Position numbers and translations under genes: made by a program. The notes under the pieces were generated by a model, which ran no database searches, had not been told where the DNA came from, and saw nothing but the letters and a program-made list of their open reading frames with translations. This document shows positions 17,053-25,712 of a stretch of DNA of 64,000 nucleotides, piece by piece; within the stretch, counting starts at the first letter, position 1; each line of letters begins with the position of its first letter. The DNA is from Citromicrobium bathyomarinum (GTDB lineage Bacteria; Pseudomonadota; Alphaproteobacteria; Sphingomonadales; Sphingomonadaceae), in contig NZ_JAINWL010000001.1 of NCBI RefSeq assembly GCF_021021475.1, positions 1,426,001-1,490,000 of the forward strand, written 5' to 3'.

Positions 17053-17487
17053 ATGATGGCCAGTGCTGCAATCGACCGAGCCGTGAAAGCCCCCGCCCCG
17101 GTGGGCGAGATCAACATGACCCCGCTGATCGACGTCCTGCTGGTGCTGTTGATCATGTTCATCATCACCATCCCGATCGCGACCAACGCGGTGGAGATCG
17201 ATGTCGGCGTTGGCGAGGGCAGCCCGATCGACCCGGTCATCAACAAGGTGGTGGTGACCGAGGACGGCGCAGTCCTGTGGAATGGCGAGGCCGTCTCCCA
17301 GCGCCGACTGGCGACCAACCTCACGCTGGCCAGCCGCGTGGCGCCCGAGCCCGAACTGCAGTTCGAGCCCGAGGCCAATGCGAGCTACGACCTGTCGGCC
17401 CGCACGCTCGCGCTCATAGAGGCCTCGCCGGTCACCAAGTTCGGCTTCGTGGGCAACGAGAAGTATCGCAAGTTCACGACCGACTAG
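17053..17487 (+). CDS. Third ExbD/TolR family protein
   Basis: The protein has about 144 residues. GGGAG at 17043-17047 favours ATG 17053 or 17056 over the in-frame ATG at 17041, which overlaps that site. It has the same core as the preceding ExbD: TPLIDVLLVLLIMFIITIPIA with the conserved Asp, LWNGEAV, EPELQFEPEANASYDLS and KFGFVGNEKYRKF. It is almost certainly a paralogue of the 16468 gene. It sits beyond a strong terminator, so it needs its own promoter or readthrough, and it converges with the helicase gene 15 bases on. Confidence 0.88.
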   Translation: MMASAAIDRAVKAPAPVGEINMTPLIDVLLVLLIMFIITIPIATNAVEIDVGVGEGSPIDPVINKVVVTEDGAVLWNGEAVSQRRLATNLTLASRVAPEPELQFEPEANASYDLSARTLALIEASPVTKFGFVGNEKYRKFTTD

Positions 17488-17502
17488 CCCCACCGGCGCG
17501 CC

Positions 17503-19941
17503 CTAACCGGCGGGCCGCATCGCCTCGCCCGCAAGGCTTTCGGCCTCGAGCAGCAGTTCGTCGTCGACCGAGCCCTGCGGAAGGCTCTCGCGCCCGATCA
17601 TCACCATCACCGGGACCGCAAGCGGGCTCACGCGGTCCAGCTTCACATGCACCAGATCGCCCTGCGCGCGGTCGAGCAAGTCGCCCAACCGCCCGACATC
17701 GGTCAACCGTGTGCGTGCGTCGGCCCAAGCGGCCTCGAGCAGCACATGCTCGGGCTCGTACTTGCGCAGCACGTCGTAGATCAGGTCGGTCGAGAAGGTG
17801 ACCTGCTTGCCTGTCTTGCGTTTGCCCGGATGCTGCCGCTCGACCAGTCCGCCGATCACCGCCACCTCGCGGAAGGAGCGGCGCAGCAAATGCGAATCCT
17901 GCACCCAGTCGACGAATTCGTGCGCCAGAATATCTGGCGATAGCAGCGGCGCTGGATCCTCGACGGGCTTGAGCCCCCACACCGCCAGCGAATAGTCGTT
18001 TGCAACGAAGCCGCCGGGCATCAGCCCGCGATCCTCCATCCGCTTGGTAATCAGCATCCCCAGAGACTGGTTCGCGTTCCACCCGGTGAAAGTGTAGTAG
18101 ACCGTGTATTCGCGGCCACCACGCGGGAAGCTTTCGACCAGCAGATTGTCCGGCCCCGGCAGCTCGCTGCGCCAGTCCTGCATCTCCAGCCACTCGCGCA
18201 CATCGTCGGGAAAGCGCGCCCAGCTCGCGCGATCGACCAGCATGGCCCTGACCCGGTCCGCCAGATGCGTGGTCAGCGGCATGCGCGCCCCGCCATAGCT
18301 TGGGATCATCGCCGACTTGCTCGATGCGCGCACGATGATCTCCATGTCGCGCAGCTGCTCGACCTCCAGCGAGGTGCCGGCGAAGGCGAAGGTGTCCCCC
18401 GGTGATAGCTGCGCGGCGAAATTCTCCTCCACCCGGCCCAGCGAACGGCCGTTCCTGAAGCGCACCTCCAGCATCTGCGCATCCATGATGATGCCCGCAT
18501 TCAGCCGATGGCGCGCGGCATGCTGCGGGTGGGTCAGCCGCCACTCGCCCGACCGGTCGCGCACGATCCGCTGAAACCGGTCGTAGGCCTTGAGAGCGTA
18601 GCCTCCGGTTGCAACGAAGTTCAGCACCCGCGCAAACACATCCTCGTCGATCCACGCATAGGGCAGGCAGCTGCGCACCTGCGCGAGCAACTCGGCCTCC
18701 TCGAACGGCGCGGCACAGACGCAAGCCATCACGTGCTGGGCGAGCACGTCGAGCCCGCCGGGCCGGAAATCCTCACCATCGCGCTGCCCTTCGTCGACCG
18801 CATCCTTGGCTGCCTGGGCTTCGAGAAATTCGAACCGGTTGCCGGGGACCAGCAGCGCACGACTGGGCTGGTCGAGCCGGTGATTTGCGCGCCCCACGCG
18901 CTGCAACAGGCGGCTGGAGCCCTTTGGCGCGCCCATCTGGACCACGCAGTCGATATCGCCCCAGTCCACCCCCAGATCGAGGCTGGCGGTGGCGACCAGC
19001 GCGCGCAGCTCGCCCGCCGCCATCGCCCCCTCCACCTTCTCGCGCGCCTCGCGGCTGAGCGAGCCGTGGTGAATGCCGATCGGCAGCTTGTCCTCGTTCA
19101 CATCCCACAGGTGCTGGAAGATATATTCGGCGAGGAAACGCGTGTTGGTGAAGACCAGCGTGGTGCGGTTCTGCCGCAGCACCTCGTAGAGCTGCGGGAT
19201 TGCCCAGGTCGCCGCATGGCCGCCCCACGGCACGCGGTTCTCGTCGGGCAGGAGGATTTCCACTTCGGGCGGAGCGCCCACCTCGCCCTGCACCACCGCA
19301 ACCCGGTCTATCTCGCCATGGGGCGCCAGCCAGGCTCGAAAGCCCTCTTCGTTGGCGACCGTGGCTGAAAGCGCAGCACGTTGCATATCGGGTGCAATAT
19401 GCTGCAACCGTGCAAGACACAGCGCCAGCAGGTCGCCACGCTTGCCTGTGGCGAAGGCGTGGATCTCGTCGATCACGATCCGCTGGCACCCGGCGAAGAT
19501 ATCGAAGCTTTCGGGGTAGGAGAGCAGCAGGGACAAGCTCTCCGGCGTGGTCAGCAGCACATTGGGCGGCTTGTCGCGCTGGCGGCGCTTGCGGTCGGAC
19601 GAGGTATCGCCGCTGCGCGTCTCGACGCTGATCGGCAGGCCCATCTGCTCCACCGGAGCGATCAGGTTGCGCTGCACATCCTGCGCCAGCGCCTTGAGCG
19701 GCGAGACGTAGATCGTGTGCAACCCCTCCGGCGGCTTCGCATCGCCCAGCCTAGAGGGGGTGAACGCGGCGAGCGTCGGCAGGAAGCCGGCCAGCGTCTT
19801 GCCCGCACCCGTATCGGCCACCAGCAGCGCGTGATCGCCCCGATCGCTCGCCTCCAGCATCGCGAGCTGGTGATCACGGATGCGCCAGCCGCGCCCCGCA
19901 AACCAGGCTTCGATGTCAGGGGGAATGTCAGTGCTCGGCAT
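17503..19941 (-). CDS. Ligase-associated DNA damage response DEXH-box helicase (Lhr family)
   Basis: This is an 812-residue superfamily 2 helicase of the Lhr core type. It has Walker A ADTGAGKT (42-49), SPLKALAQD, DEIH (158-161), SATV, FTNTR, HHGSLSREAR and QRVGRANHR, then a winged-helix and large C-terminal region typical of Lhr. Homologues usually sit with an ATP-dependent DNA ligase and an exonuclease and act in DNA repair; those partners are not next to it here. The start MPSTDIPPD is the first ATG; a GTG lies five codons earlier. Confidence 0.88.
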   Translation of the reverse strand: MPSTDIPPDIEAWFAGRGWRIRDHQLAMLEASDRGDHALLVADTGAGKTLAGFLPTLAAFTPSRLGDAKPPEGLHTIYVSPLKALAQDVQRNLIAPVEQMGLPISVETRSGDTSSDRKRRQRDKPPNVLLTTPESLSLLLSYPESFDIFAGCQRIVIDEIHAFATGKRGDLLALCLARLQHIAPDMQRAALSATVANEEGFRAWLAPHGEIDRVAVVQGEVGAPPEVEILLPDENRVPWGGHAATWAIPQLYEVLRQNRTTLVFTNTRFLAEYIFQHLWDVNEDKLPIGIHHGSLSREAREKVEGAMAAGELRALVATASLDLGVDWGDIDCVVQMGAPKGSSRLLQRVGRANHRLDQPSRALLVPGNRFEFLEAQAAKDAVDEGQRDGEDFRPGGLDVLAQHVMACVCAAPFEEAELLAQVRSCLPYAWIDEDVFARVLNFVATGGYALKAYDRFQRIVRDRSGEWRLTHPQHAARHRLNAGIIMDAQMLEVRFRNGRSLGRVEENFAAQLSPGDTFAFAGTSLEVEQLRDMEIIVRASSKSAMIPSYGGARMPLTTHLADRVRAMLVDRASWARFPDDVREWLEMQDWRSELPGPDNLLVESFPRGGREYTVYYTFTGWNANQSLGMLITKRMEDRGLMPGGFVANDYSLAVWGLKPVEDPAPLLSPDILAHEFVDWVQDSHLLRRSFREVAVIGGLVERQHPGKRKTGKQVTFSTDLIYDVLRKYEPEHVLLEAAWADARTRLTDVGRLGDLLDRAQGDLVHVKLDRVSPLAVPVMVMIGRESLPQGSVDDELLLEAESLAGEAMRPAG

Positions 19942-19982
19942 GCCGCAACAATGCACGCGCAGCGGGAAAGAGCCGAGCTTCG

Positions 19983-20990
19983 TTACGCTCCGACTTCCTC
20001 CATCGCTTCCTCGAAGGCATCGGACGTCTCTTCGGTTTCGACATCGGGAATTGCCTGATCGTCATCACTCCACGCGTCATCTGCCGGTGCCCCGCCTGCG
20101 GCGCCCGCTTCCTCGGCCTTCGCTTCCTCGGCCTCAGCCATGCGCGCACGGAGCGTCGGCTGGTCGACGCCGAGCAGCTCGGCCGCGCGGCGCTGTTCGG
20201 AAGGAGTAAGGTCGTCATACCGGCGCGGCGCGGGCAAATCGCCTGCGGTATCGCCTTCACCGCCTAAAAGCGCAGGCATTTCCTGCATCAGCGCGGGCAT
20301 CGCCTGCCCGACGCTGGCCATGATCTGTGGGTCGGTAAACATGATCAGGCTCTCGCCCGCATACTTCGCGCCAGCGGGAGTGGCGAAAAACGCATTGATC
20401 GCTTCCAGCTCGTCGGTGGAGAACCGCGTTGCCAGTGCCCGCGACAGACCTTCGCGCAGCCCCGGTTCGAGACTGCCGAAAACCCGCTCCATCATATCCG
20501 TCATCGCGGCCATCTCGGCCTCCATGCGTTCCTGATAAACCGGGTCGAAAATCGTGGTGAGCTCGCGCCGTTGCTCTTCAGTCAGCGCGTCGACCTCTTC
20601 GCCGTAGAGCCCCGTATAGTCGGCAAGATCAAGGCTGCTCATCGCATCGCCCTGCTCCAGAATCATGCCGAAGAGACCGCCAACGGTGCCGTCCATCATC
20701 TCGCGCATCATGCGCCCGTAAATGCCTTCCGGCACGAGCGCATTCGCAGCCGCACCCGCTTCAGGCAGTCTGGCCTCCTGCTCCGCAGTCAAAGGCTCCG
20801 CGCTGAAGATCGCGCCCATCAACTCGGCCAGGGCGACACCGGCGCTCTGGCCGGCCTCGTCCGGATCGGCTTGCTGAAGTTCGGCCTGGGTGTCTTCAGT
20901 CGCCTCTTCTGTCGCGCGCTCGTCCTGCGCCATCGCGGGCTGAGCCAAGGCTAGCGCGCCCATTGCGGTGACCAATGCGATATTCTTCAT
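19983..20990 (-). CDS. Secreted DUF2059-type protein
   Basis: The protein has 335 residues and begins with a signal peptide (MKNIALVTAMGALALAQPAMAQ, residues 1-22). A long acidic linker follows, then the region TRFSTDELEAINAFFATPAGAKY, which matches the helical DUF2059 pattern (E-L-x-x-I-x-x-F-x-x-T-P-x-G). The C-terminal third is very rich in Glu, Ala and Asp. Function is unknown. It lies 41 bases upstream of the helicase on the same strand and 49 bases downstream of the phosphohexomutase gene. Confidence 0.75.
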   Translation of the reverse strand: MKNIALVTAMGALALAQPAMAQDERATEEATEDTQAELQQADPDEAGQSAGVALAELMGAIFSAEPLTAEQEARLPEAGAAANALVPEGIYGRMMREMMDGTVGGLFGMILEQGDAMSSLDLADYTGLYGEEVDALTEEQRRELTTIFDPVYQERMEAEMAAMTDMMERVFGSLEPGLREGLSRALATRFSTDELEAINAFFATPAGAKYAGESLIMFTDPQIMASVGQAMPALMQEMPALLGGEGDTAGDLPAPRRYDDLTPSEQRRAAELLGVDQPTLRARMAEAEEAKAEEAGAAGGAPADDAWSDDDQAIPDVETEETSDAFEEAMEEVGA

Positions 20991-21039
20991 CGTGCTTCCT
21001 CACAGACTCCGGGAAACTTTCGCAAACCCTGCGTCCCGA

Positions 21040-22443
21040 TCAATGCTCCGCCTGCGGCCCGCGCTCGAGGCCCGACAGCGCCAGTTGCTCGTCGATCTGC
21101 TGCATCAGTCGCGCAAGGCCCGCCGCGCTGTCGCTTTCGGCGCGCGCGACCAGCACGTCCTGCGTGTTCGAGGCACGCAGCAGCCACCAGCCGTCATCGG
21201 TGGTGACGCGGACACCGTCGGTCGCGTTGACCTGAGCGGGTGAGTCGGCCAGCCGGTCGCGAACCTCCTCGACCGCAGCGAACTTGCGGGACTCATCGAC
21301 CTGGAAACGCATTTCCGGCGTGTTGACCATGTCGGGCATCGCCCCGCGCAATTCGGTGACGGAATGTCCCAGCCGCGCCGATGCCGCGATCAGCCGGACC
21401 CCGGCGTAAAGCGCATCGTCGTAGCCGTAGTAGGTATCGGCGAAGAACACGTGCCCGCTCATCTCTCCAGCCAGCGGCGCGCCAGTTTCCTTCATTTTGG
21501 ACTTAATCAGCGAATGGCCGGTCTTCCACATCACCGGCTTGCCACCATGCGCCTCGACATGGTCGAACAGCGCGCGGCTGGCCTTCACATCGGCGATAAT
21601 CGTGGCCCCGGCCCGCCTTTGCAGCAGATCCTGCGCGTAGATCATCAGCAGCTGGTCGCCCCAGATCACGCGGCCCTCGCCGTCGATCGCCCCGATCCGG
21701 TCGCCGTCCCCGTCGAAGGCAATTCCGAAGTCGAGCTGCTTGTCCGCGACCAGCGCGCGCAGGTCCGCCAGATTCGCCTCGACCGTCGGATCGGGATGAT
21801 GATTGGGGAAGGTGCCATCGACCTCTGCGTAAAGCACATGATGCTCACCCGGCAGCCGCGCGACGAGCTTTTCGAGCGCGGGCCCGGCCGAGCCATTGCC
21901 TGCGTCCCAGCCGATCCTGATATCCGCGAGCGAGGCGGGGTCGATCCCGTCCAGCCCTTCCAGCAACCGCTCGACATAGGCGTCGATCAGCGGGCGATCG
22001 ATGACCGAGCCAGTGCCATCCTCCCACTCACCAGCGGCGGCCACTTCGCCGAGCTGCTGGATGTCCGCCCCGAAAAACGGGCGGCCTTGAAACACCATCT
22101 TGAAGCCGTTGTAATTGGGGGGATTATGGCTGCCGGTTATCTGGATGCCGCCATCCACATCATCGGCTGAAGCCTCTGCATAATAGAGCATCGGCGTGGG
22201 GCCGAGGCCGACCCGCACGACATCGCACCCGCTCGCGGTCAGTCCCTCGACCAGCGCATGTTCCAGCATTGGCGAGCTTTGCCGCCCGTCATAGCCGACC
22301 GCCACGCGCGATCCGCCGCTGCGCCTGAGCATCGAGCCGAAGCTGCGCCCGATCGCGCGGGCATCATCCGCCTCCAGCGTCTCGCCGATAATGCCGCGGA
22401 TATCATATTCGCGCAGGATGGTCGGGTCGAAGGTGTGGCTCAT
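21040..22443 (-). CDS. Phosphomannomutase/phosphoglucomutase (AlgC/ManB type)
   Basis: This alpha-D-phosphohexomutase of 467 residues interconverts hexose 1- and 6-phosphates for surface polysaccharide precursors. Motifs in order are the phosphoserine loop TGSHNPPNYNG, the metal loop DGDGDR, the sugar loop EMSGH and the C-terminal phosphate-binding RASNTQ. The length and motifs match dual-specificity enzymes such as AlgC. Its ATG overlaps the J-domain gene stop by four bases, making it the third gene of a mipZ operon. Confidence 0.94.
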   Translation of the reverse strand: MSHTFDPTILREYDIRGIIGETLEADDARAIGRSFGSMLRRSGGSRVAVGYDGRQSSPMLEHALVEGLTASGCDVVRVGLGPTPMLYYAEASADDVDGGIQITGSHNPPNYNGFKMVFQGRPFFGADIQQLGEVAAAGEWEDGTGSVIDRPLIDAYVERLLEGLDGIDPASLADIRIGWDAGNGSAGPALEKLVARLPGEHHVLYAEVDGTFPNHHPDPTVEANLADLRALVADKQLDFGIAFDGDGDRIGAIDGEGRVIWGDQLLMIYAQDLLQRRAGATIIADVKASRALFDHVEAHGGKPVMWKTGHSLIKSKMKETGAPLAGEMSGHVFFADTYYGYDDALYAGVRLIAASARLGHSVTELRGAMPDMVNTPEMRFQVDESRKFAAVEEVRDRLADSPAQVNATDGVRVTTDDGWWLLRASNTQDVLVARAESDSAAGLARLMQQIDEQLALSGLERGPQAEH

Positions 22444-22736
22444 TTCGCTCTCTCCCTTGGGGGAAGTTGGTCGATCAGTATGTCGCGCGCGGCGTTTGCC
22501 TCATGCACCTGCGCCGCGCTGCCACCCCGGTCCGGGTGGACCTGGCTTACCAGCCGCTTGTGCGCCTCGATGATCTGCGCGTGGCCCGCATCGGCCGGCA
22601 CGCCCAGCAGCTTGCGCGCACGGGACATCGCCTGAGACCGGGTCGGCGCGGGTTTGAGATAGTCCCATGGCCATCGTTCGAACGCCCAGCGGCAAACGAC
22701 GCTGAGCAGTGCGGCGATGATCAGGAACCGGATCAT
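22440..22736 (-). CDS. Membrane-anchored J-domain protein
   Basis: The protein has 98 residues: a short N-terminal membrane helix (MIRFLIIAALLSVVCRWAF), then a J domain with ARKLLGVPADA and the essential HPD motif in VSQVHPDRGGS. J domains stimulate the ATPase of DnaK-type chaperones, so this should recruit DnaK to the inner membrane. It overlaps both neighbours by four bases (mipZ upstream, the mutase downstream). The partner protein is not known. Confidence 0.85.
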   Translation of the reverse strand: MIRFLIIAALLSVVCRWAFERWPWDYLKPAPTRSQAMSRARKLLGVPADAGHAQIIEAHKRLVSQVHPDRGGSAAQVHEANAARDILIDQLPPRERAK

Positions 22737-23545
22737 GCAGCTTCCAGCGCCCGATCGGCCCCTTCGGGAACCGGCAGGTTCAGGTTCTGGACCAGCTGGC
22801 GCAGCTCCTGCCGGGCGACCAGATGGCTGGTTCCCAGATCGCCCAGGTGCCCCTTGTCGAGCAGAGTCAGGCCCGAGGGGAACAGCTCGCGATAGATCAC
22901 GCGTTCGGACAGGCCGGAGGAGACGCGGAAACCGACCCGCTTGCTCAGCTCGGTGAGCGCGCGTTCGATACGCACCATGTTGCGCGCCTCGGTGTGGCCG
23001 GTGCGGTTGCGCACCACCACCCAGTCCATCTGCGGGCGGTTCTGCTCGATCGAGCTCTTGCTGCGCGCCAGCCGCGCTTCCCAGATCGCCTCAGCATAGA
23101 AGCTCAGGCGGCGGACCTTGAAGCTTTCCGCGTCGACCTGGCCGATCAGGTCGAAATCGACGAAACTGTCGTTGAGCGGAGTGACCAGCGTATCGGCTTC
23201 CTTGGCCGCATGCTGCGCCAGCGGATCGTCGCGACCGGGCGTGTCGAACAGCAGGAAATCGGCGTCCGCGGCGAGTTCCTTCGCCTTTTCCTCCAGCGCC
23301 TCTGCACCACCGCCCGCGAATACCTCGCACCGTGCGGTCGGCAGCGCGATCCCGCGACGGCGCGCGGTTTCGTCGCGGTTTTCGAAATAGCGGTCCATCG
23401 TGCGCTGACGGTGGTCGAGATCGATCGCAGCCACCCGCGCACCCTGATAGGCCAGCGCGACCGCCACATGGACTGCGGTGGTCGATTTGCCGGTCCCGCC
23501 CTTTTCGTTGGCGAAGACGATGCGATGGGGGCGATGGCCAGTCAC
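22733..23545 (-). CDS. mipZ: MipZ-like ParA-family ATPase (division plane positioning)
   Basis: The protein has 270 residues with the deviant Walker A KGGTGKSTTAVHVAVAL near the N-terminus and DTPGRDDPLAQ as Walker B. DLDHRQRTMDRYFENR and LNDSFVDFDLIGQVD agree with MipZ of Caulobacter rather than ParA or MinD. MipZ binds the ParB-origin complex and inhibits FtsZ, so that rings form at midcell. PopZ, which anchors that complex at the pole, is encoded at 59446. It is the first gene of an overlapping three-gene unit, divergent from panC. Confidence 0.92.
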   Translation of the reverse strand: MTGHRPHRIVFANEKGGTGKSTTAVHVAVALAYQGARVAAIDLDHRQRTMDRYFENRDETARRRGIALPTARCEVFAGGGAEALEEKAKELAADADFLLFDTPGRDDPLAQHAAKEADTLVTPLNDSFVDFDLIGQVDAESFKVRRLSFYAEAIWEARLARSKSSIEQNRPQMDWVVVRNRTGHTEARNMVRIERALTELSKRVGFRVSSGLSERVIYRELFPSGLTLLDKGHLGDLGTSHLVARQELRQLVQNLNLPVPEGADRALEAA

Positions 23546-23629
23546 GTGCGCGGCGATCCTTTGCTGATTGCGGAACAGGGCCAGCCAAGGCTAGGCCGTC
23601 GCCAATCATCTATCGGAGGGGTCTGACCC

Positions 23630-24493
23630 ATGCAATCGCTTCACCGGCTGGATCACCTGCGCAGTGCCATCGAGGCCTGGCGCGCGAAGGGCGAGAGCAT
23701 TGCCTTCGTGCCGACCATGGGCGCGTTGCACGAAGGGCACCTGACTCTGGTGCGCGCGGCCCGCGAAAAGGCGGACCGCGTGGTGGTGTCGATCTTCGTC
23801 AACCCGACCCAGTTCGGCCCGAACGAGGATCTGGATGCCTATCCGCGCACGCTGGAGGCGGATTCGCGGCTGCTGGAGGGCGAAGGGGTGGACGCGCTGT
23901 GGGCACCCAATGCGGAAGAGATGTACCCCGATGGTTTCGCGACCAGCATTTCGGTCGAGGGCGTTAGCGCAGATTTCTGCGGAGCAAGCCGCCCGGGCCA
24001 CTTCGCCGGGGTCGCCACGGTGGTGTGCAAGCTGTTCAATCAGGTCCGGCCCGATGTCGCTCTGTTCGGGGAGAAGGACTGGCAACAGCTCGCGGTGATC
24101 CGGCGGATGGCACGGGACCTCGATCTCTCGCAGCCCCAGGCGGACGCAATCCTAGGCGTGCCGACCGTGCGCGAGGCGGACGGGCTCGCGCTGTCGAGCC
24201 GCAACCGGTATCTCGACGAGACCGCGCGCGCGCAGGCCGCGGTGCTGCCCGCAGCGATGCGGCAGGCGATCGCCCGGATCGAAGCGGGCGCGCCGGTGGG
24301 TGCCGCGCTGCGCGATCTGGAGCACAAGCTGATCGAAGGCGGATTTTCGAAGGTCGACTACGCCGCGCTGGCCGATGCGGCCTCGCTCGAAAGGATCGAT
24401 ACGCTGAGCAACCGCCCCGCCCGCCTGCTGGTCGCCGCGCATATCCTCGGCACGCGCCTGATCGACAATATGGCGGTGGATTCGGCCGGATAG
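23630..24493 (+). CDS. panC: Pantothenate synthetase
   Basis: PanC joins pantoate and beta-alanine with ATP to give pantothenate, the coenzyme A precursor. It has 287 residues. The HIGH-like motif is PTMGALHEGHLTLV, followed by FVNPTQFGPNEDLDAYPR, FGEKDWQQL (KMSKS-like lysine) and LALSSRNRYL. CGGAGGGG lies upstream of the ATG at 23630. No panB or panD is adjacent. Confidence 0.97.
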   Translation: MQSLHRLDHLRSAIEAWRAKGESIAFVPTMGALHEGHLTLVRAAREKADRVVVSIFVNPTQFGPNEDLDAYPRTLEADSRLLEGEGVDALWAPNAEEMYPDGFATSISVEGVSADFCGASRPGHFAGVATVVCKLFNQVRPDVALFGEKDWQQLAVIRRMARDLDLSQPQADAILGVPTVREADGLALSSRNRYLDETARAQAAVLPAAMRQAIARIEAGAPVGAALRDLEHKLIEGGFSKVDYAALADAASLERIDTLSNRPARLLVAAHILGTRLIDNMAVDSAG

Positions 24494-24603
24494 GCACGGC
24501 CCGATCCGTTGCGCAGCGACGGCAAGGGCGACCGCCCGCCCGCAGCCGCCCCGGAGCCCGCTAGGGCGAACGGAATAGCGGCGAGGATCAGGGAAAAGGA
24601 CTT

Positions 24604-24626
24604 CCAGATTTTCAGCGAAAATCTGG
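24604..24626 (-). terminator. Perfect hairpin at the 3' end of tRNA-Gly
   Basis: Ten base pairs, CCAGATTTTC/GAAAATCTGG, close a three-base loop. Read on the minus strand, the hairpin begins with the CCA end of tRNA-Gly and is followed by AAGTCCTTTTCCC. It probably acts as terminator or trailer for the tRNA transcript, but pairing of the CCA itself is unusual. Confidence 0.65.
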
Positions 24627-24697
24627 AGCGGGTAAGGGGAATCGAACCCCTCTAGCCAGCTTGGAAGGCTGGAGCATTACCACTATGCTATACCCGC
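24624..24697 (-). tRNA. tRNA-Gly (anticodon TCC), CCA encoded
   Basis: A full cloverleaf is visible on the minus strand. The acceptor GCGGGTA/TACCCGC is followed by T and an encoded CCA. The anticodon stem CCAGC/GCTGG holds loop CTTCCAA with anticodon TCC (24663-24665), and the T arm contains GGTTCGATTCC. It reads GGA and possibly other glycine codons. It stands alone between panC and cysD. Confidence 0.96.
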
Positions 24698-24809
24698 CCG
24701 CTTCAGGATCATGCCTTTGCCATCGGCGATGGCGGGGCGTCAATCGCTTCTGGCGCTTCAAGCCATTCTATCTTGGCGCTGCGGGGATCACCGGCCATGT
24801 GAGGCCGCG

Positions 24810-25712
24810 ATGTCTGCACTTACCCATCTCCAGCGCCTCGAGGCGGAGGCGATCCATATCATGCGCGAGGTCGTGGCGGAAACGCGAGCGCCCGTGATGC
24901 TCTATTCCGCAGGGAAAGACAGCGCGGTGATGCTCCATCTCGCGCGCAAGGCGTTCCACCCCTCCGCTCCGCCCTTCCCGCTGCTGCATGTCGATACGAC
25001 GTGGAAGTTCAGCGAGATGTATGCGGTGCGCGACAAGTCCGCCGCAGACGCCGGCATGGAACTGCTGGTGTGGCAGAACGCCGAGGCGAAGGAACGCGGG
25101 ATCAACCCGTTCGACCATGGCGCGCTGCATACCGACATGTGGAAGACGCAGGGGCTCAAGCAAGCGCTCGACCACTATGGCTTCGATGCGGCTTTCGGCG
25201 GCGCGCGGCGCGACGAGGAGAAGAGCCGCGCCAAGGAGCGGGTGCTCTCCTTCCGCACCGCGACCCACGCGTGGGACCCGAAGAACCAGCGGCCCGAATT
25301 GTGGAACCTGTACAATACCCGCAAGGCCCCGGGCGAGAGCATCCGCGCCTTCCCTCTGTCCAACTGGACCGAGCTCGACATCTGGCAATACATCATGGCC
25401 GAGGGGATCGAGATCGCCTCGCTCTATTTCGCGAGCCCGCGTCCGGTGGTGGAGCGCGACGGGATGCTGCTGATGGTCGAGGACGAACGCTTCCCGCTGC
25501 GCGAGGGCGAGCAGCCCCAGATGCGCTCTGTCCGCTTCCGCACGCTCGGCTGCTATCCGCTGACCGGCGCGGTGGAGAGCGAAGCGGCGACCGTACGCGA
25601 CGTGGTGCAGGAAATGCTGCTGACCACCAGCAGCGAACGGCAGGGCCGCGCGATCGACAAGGACGAAGGCGGTGCCGGGATGGAGAAGAAGAAGGCGGAG
25701 GGGTACTTCTGA
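24810..25712 (+). CDS. cysD: Sulfate adenylyltransferase subunit 2
   Basis: CysD makes adenylylsulfate from sulfate and ATP together with the CysN GTPase. It has 300 residues and starts [20 protein letters not shown] with GAGG five bases upstream. The PP-loop is [17 protein letters not shown], with [24 protein letters not shown] and [12 protein letters not shown] downstream. The frame is open further upstream into the tRNA spacer, but that part is not conserved in type. Its stop overlaps the cysNC start (TGATG). Confidence 0.96.
   Translation: MSALTHLQRLEAEAIHIMREVVAETRAPVMLYSAGKDSAVMLHLARKAFHPSAPPFPLLHVDTTWKFSEMYAVRDKSAADAGMELLVWQNAEAKERGINPFDHGALHTDMWKTQGLKQALDHYGFDAAFGGARRDEEKSRAKERVLSFRTATHAWDPKNQRPELWNLYNTRKAPGESIRAFPLSNWTELDIWQYIMAEGIEIASLYFASPRPVVERDGMLLMVEDERFPLREGEQPQMRSVRFRTLGCYPLTGAVESEAATVRDVVQEMLLTTSSERQGRAIDKDEGGAGMEKKKAEGYF

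Noticed and set aside
24698-24809. Possible riboswitch upstream of cysD
   Set aside because: I looked for SAM-type or other sulfur-related aptamers and found no conserved core or pseudoknot pairing.
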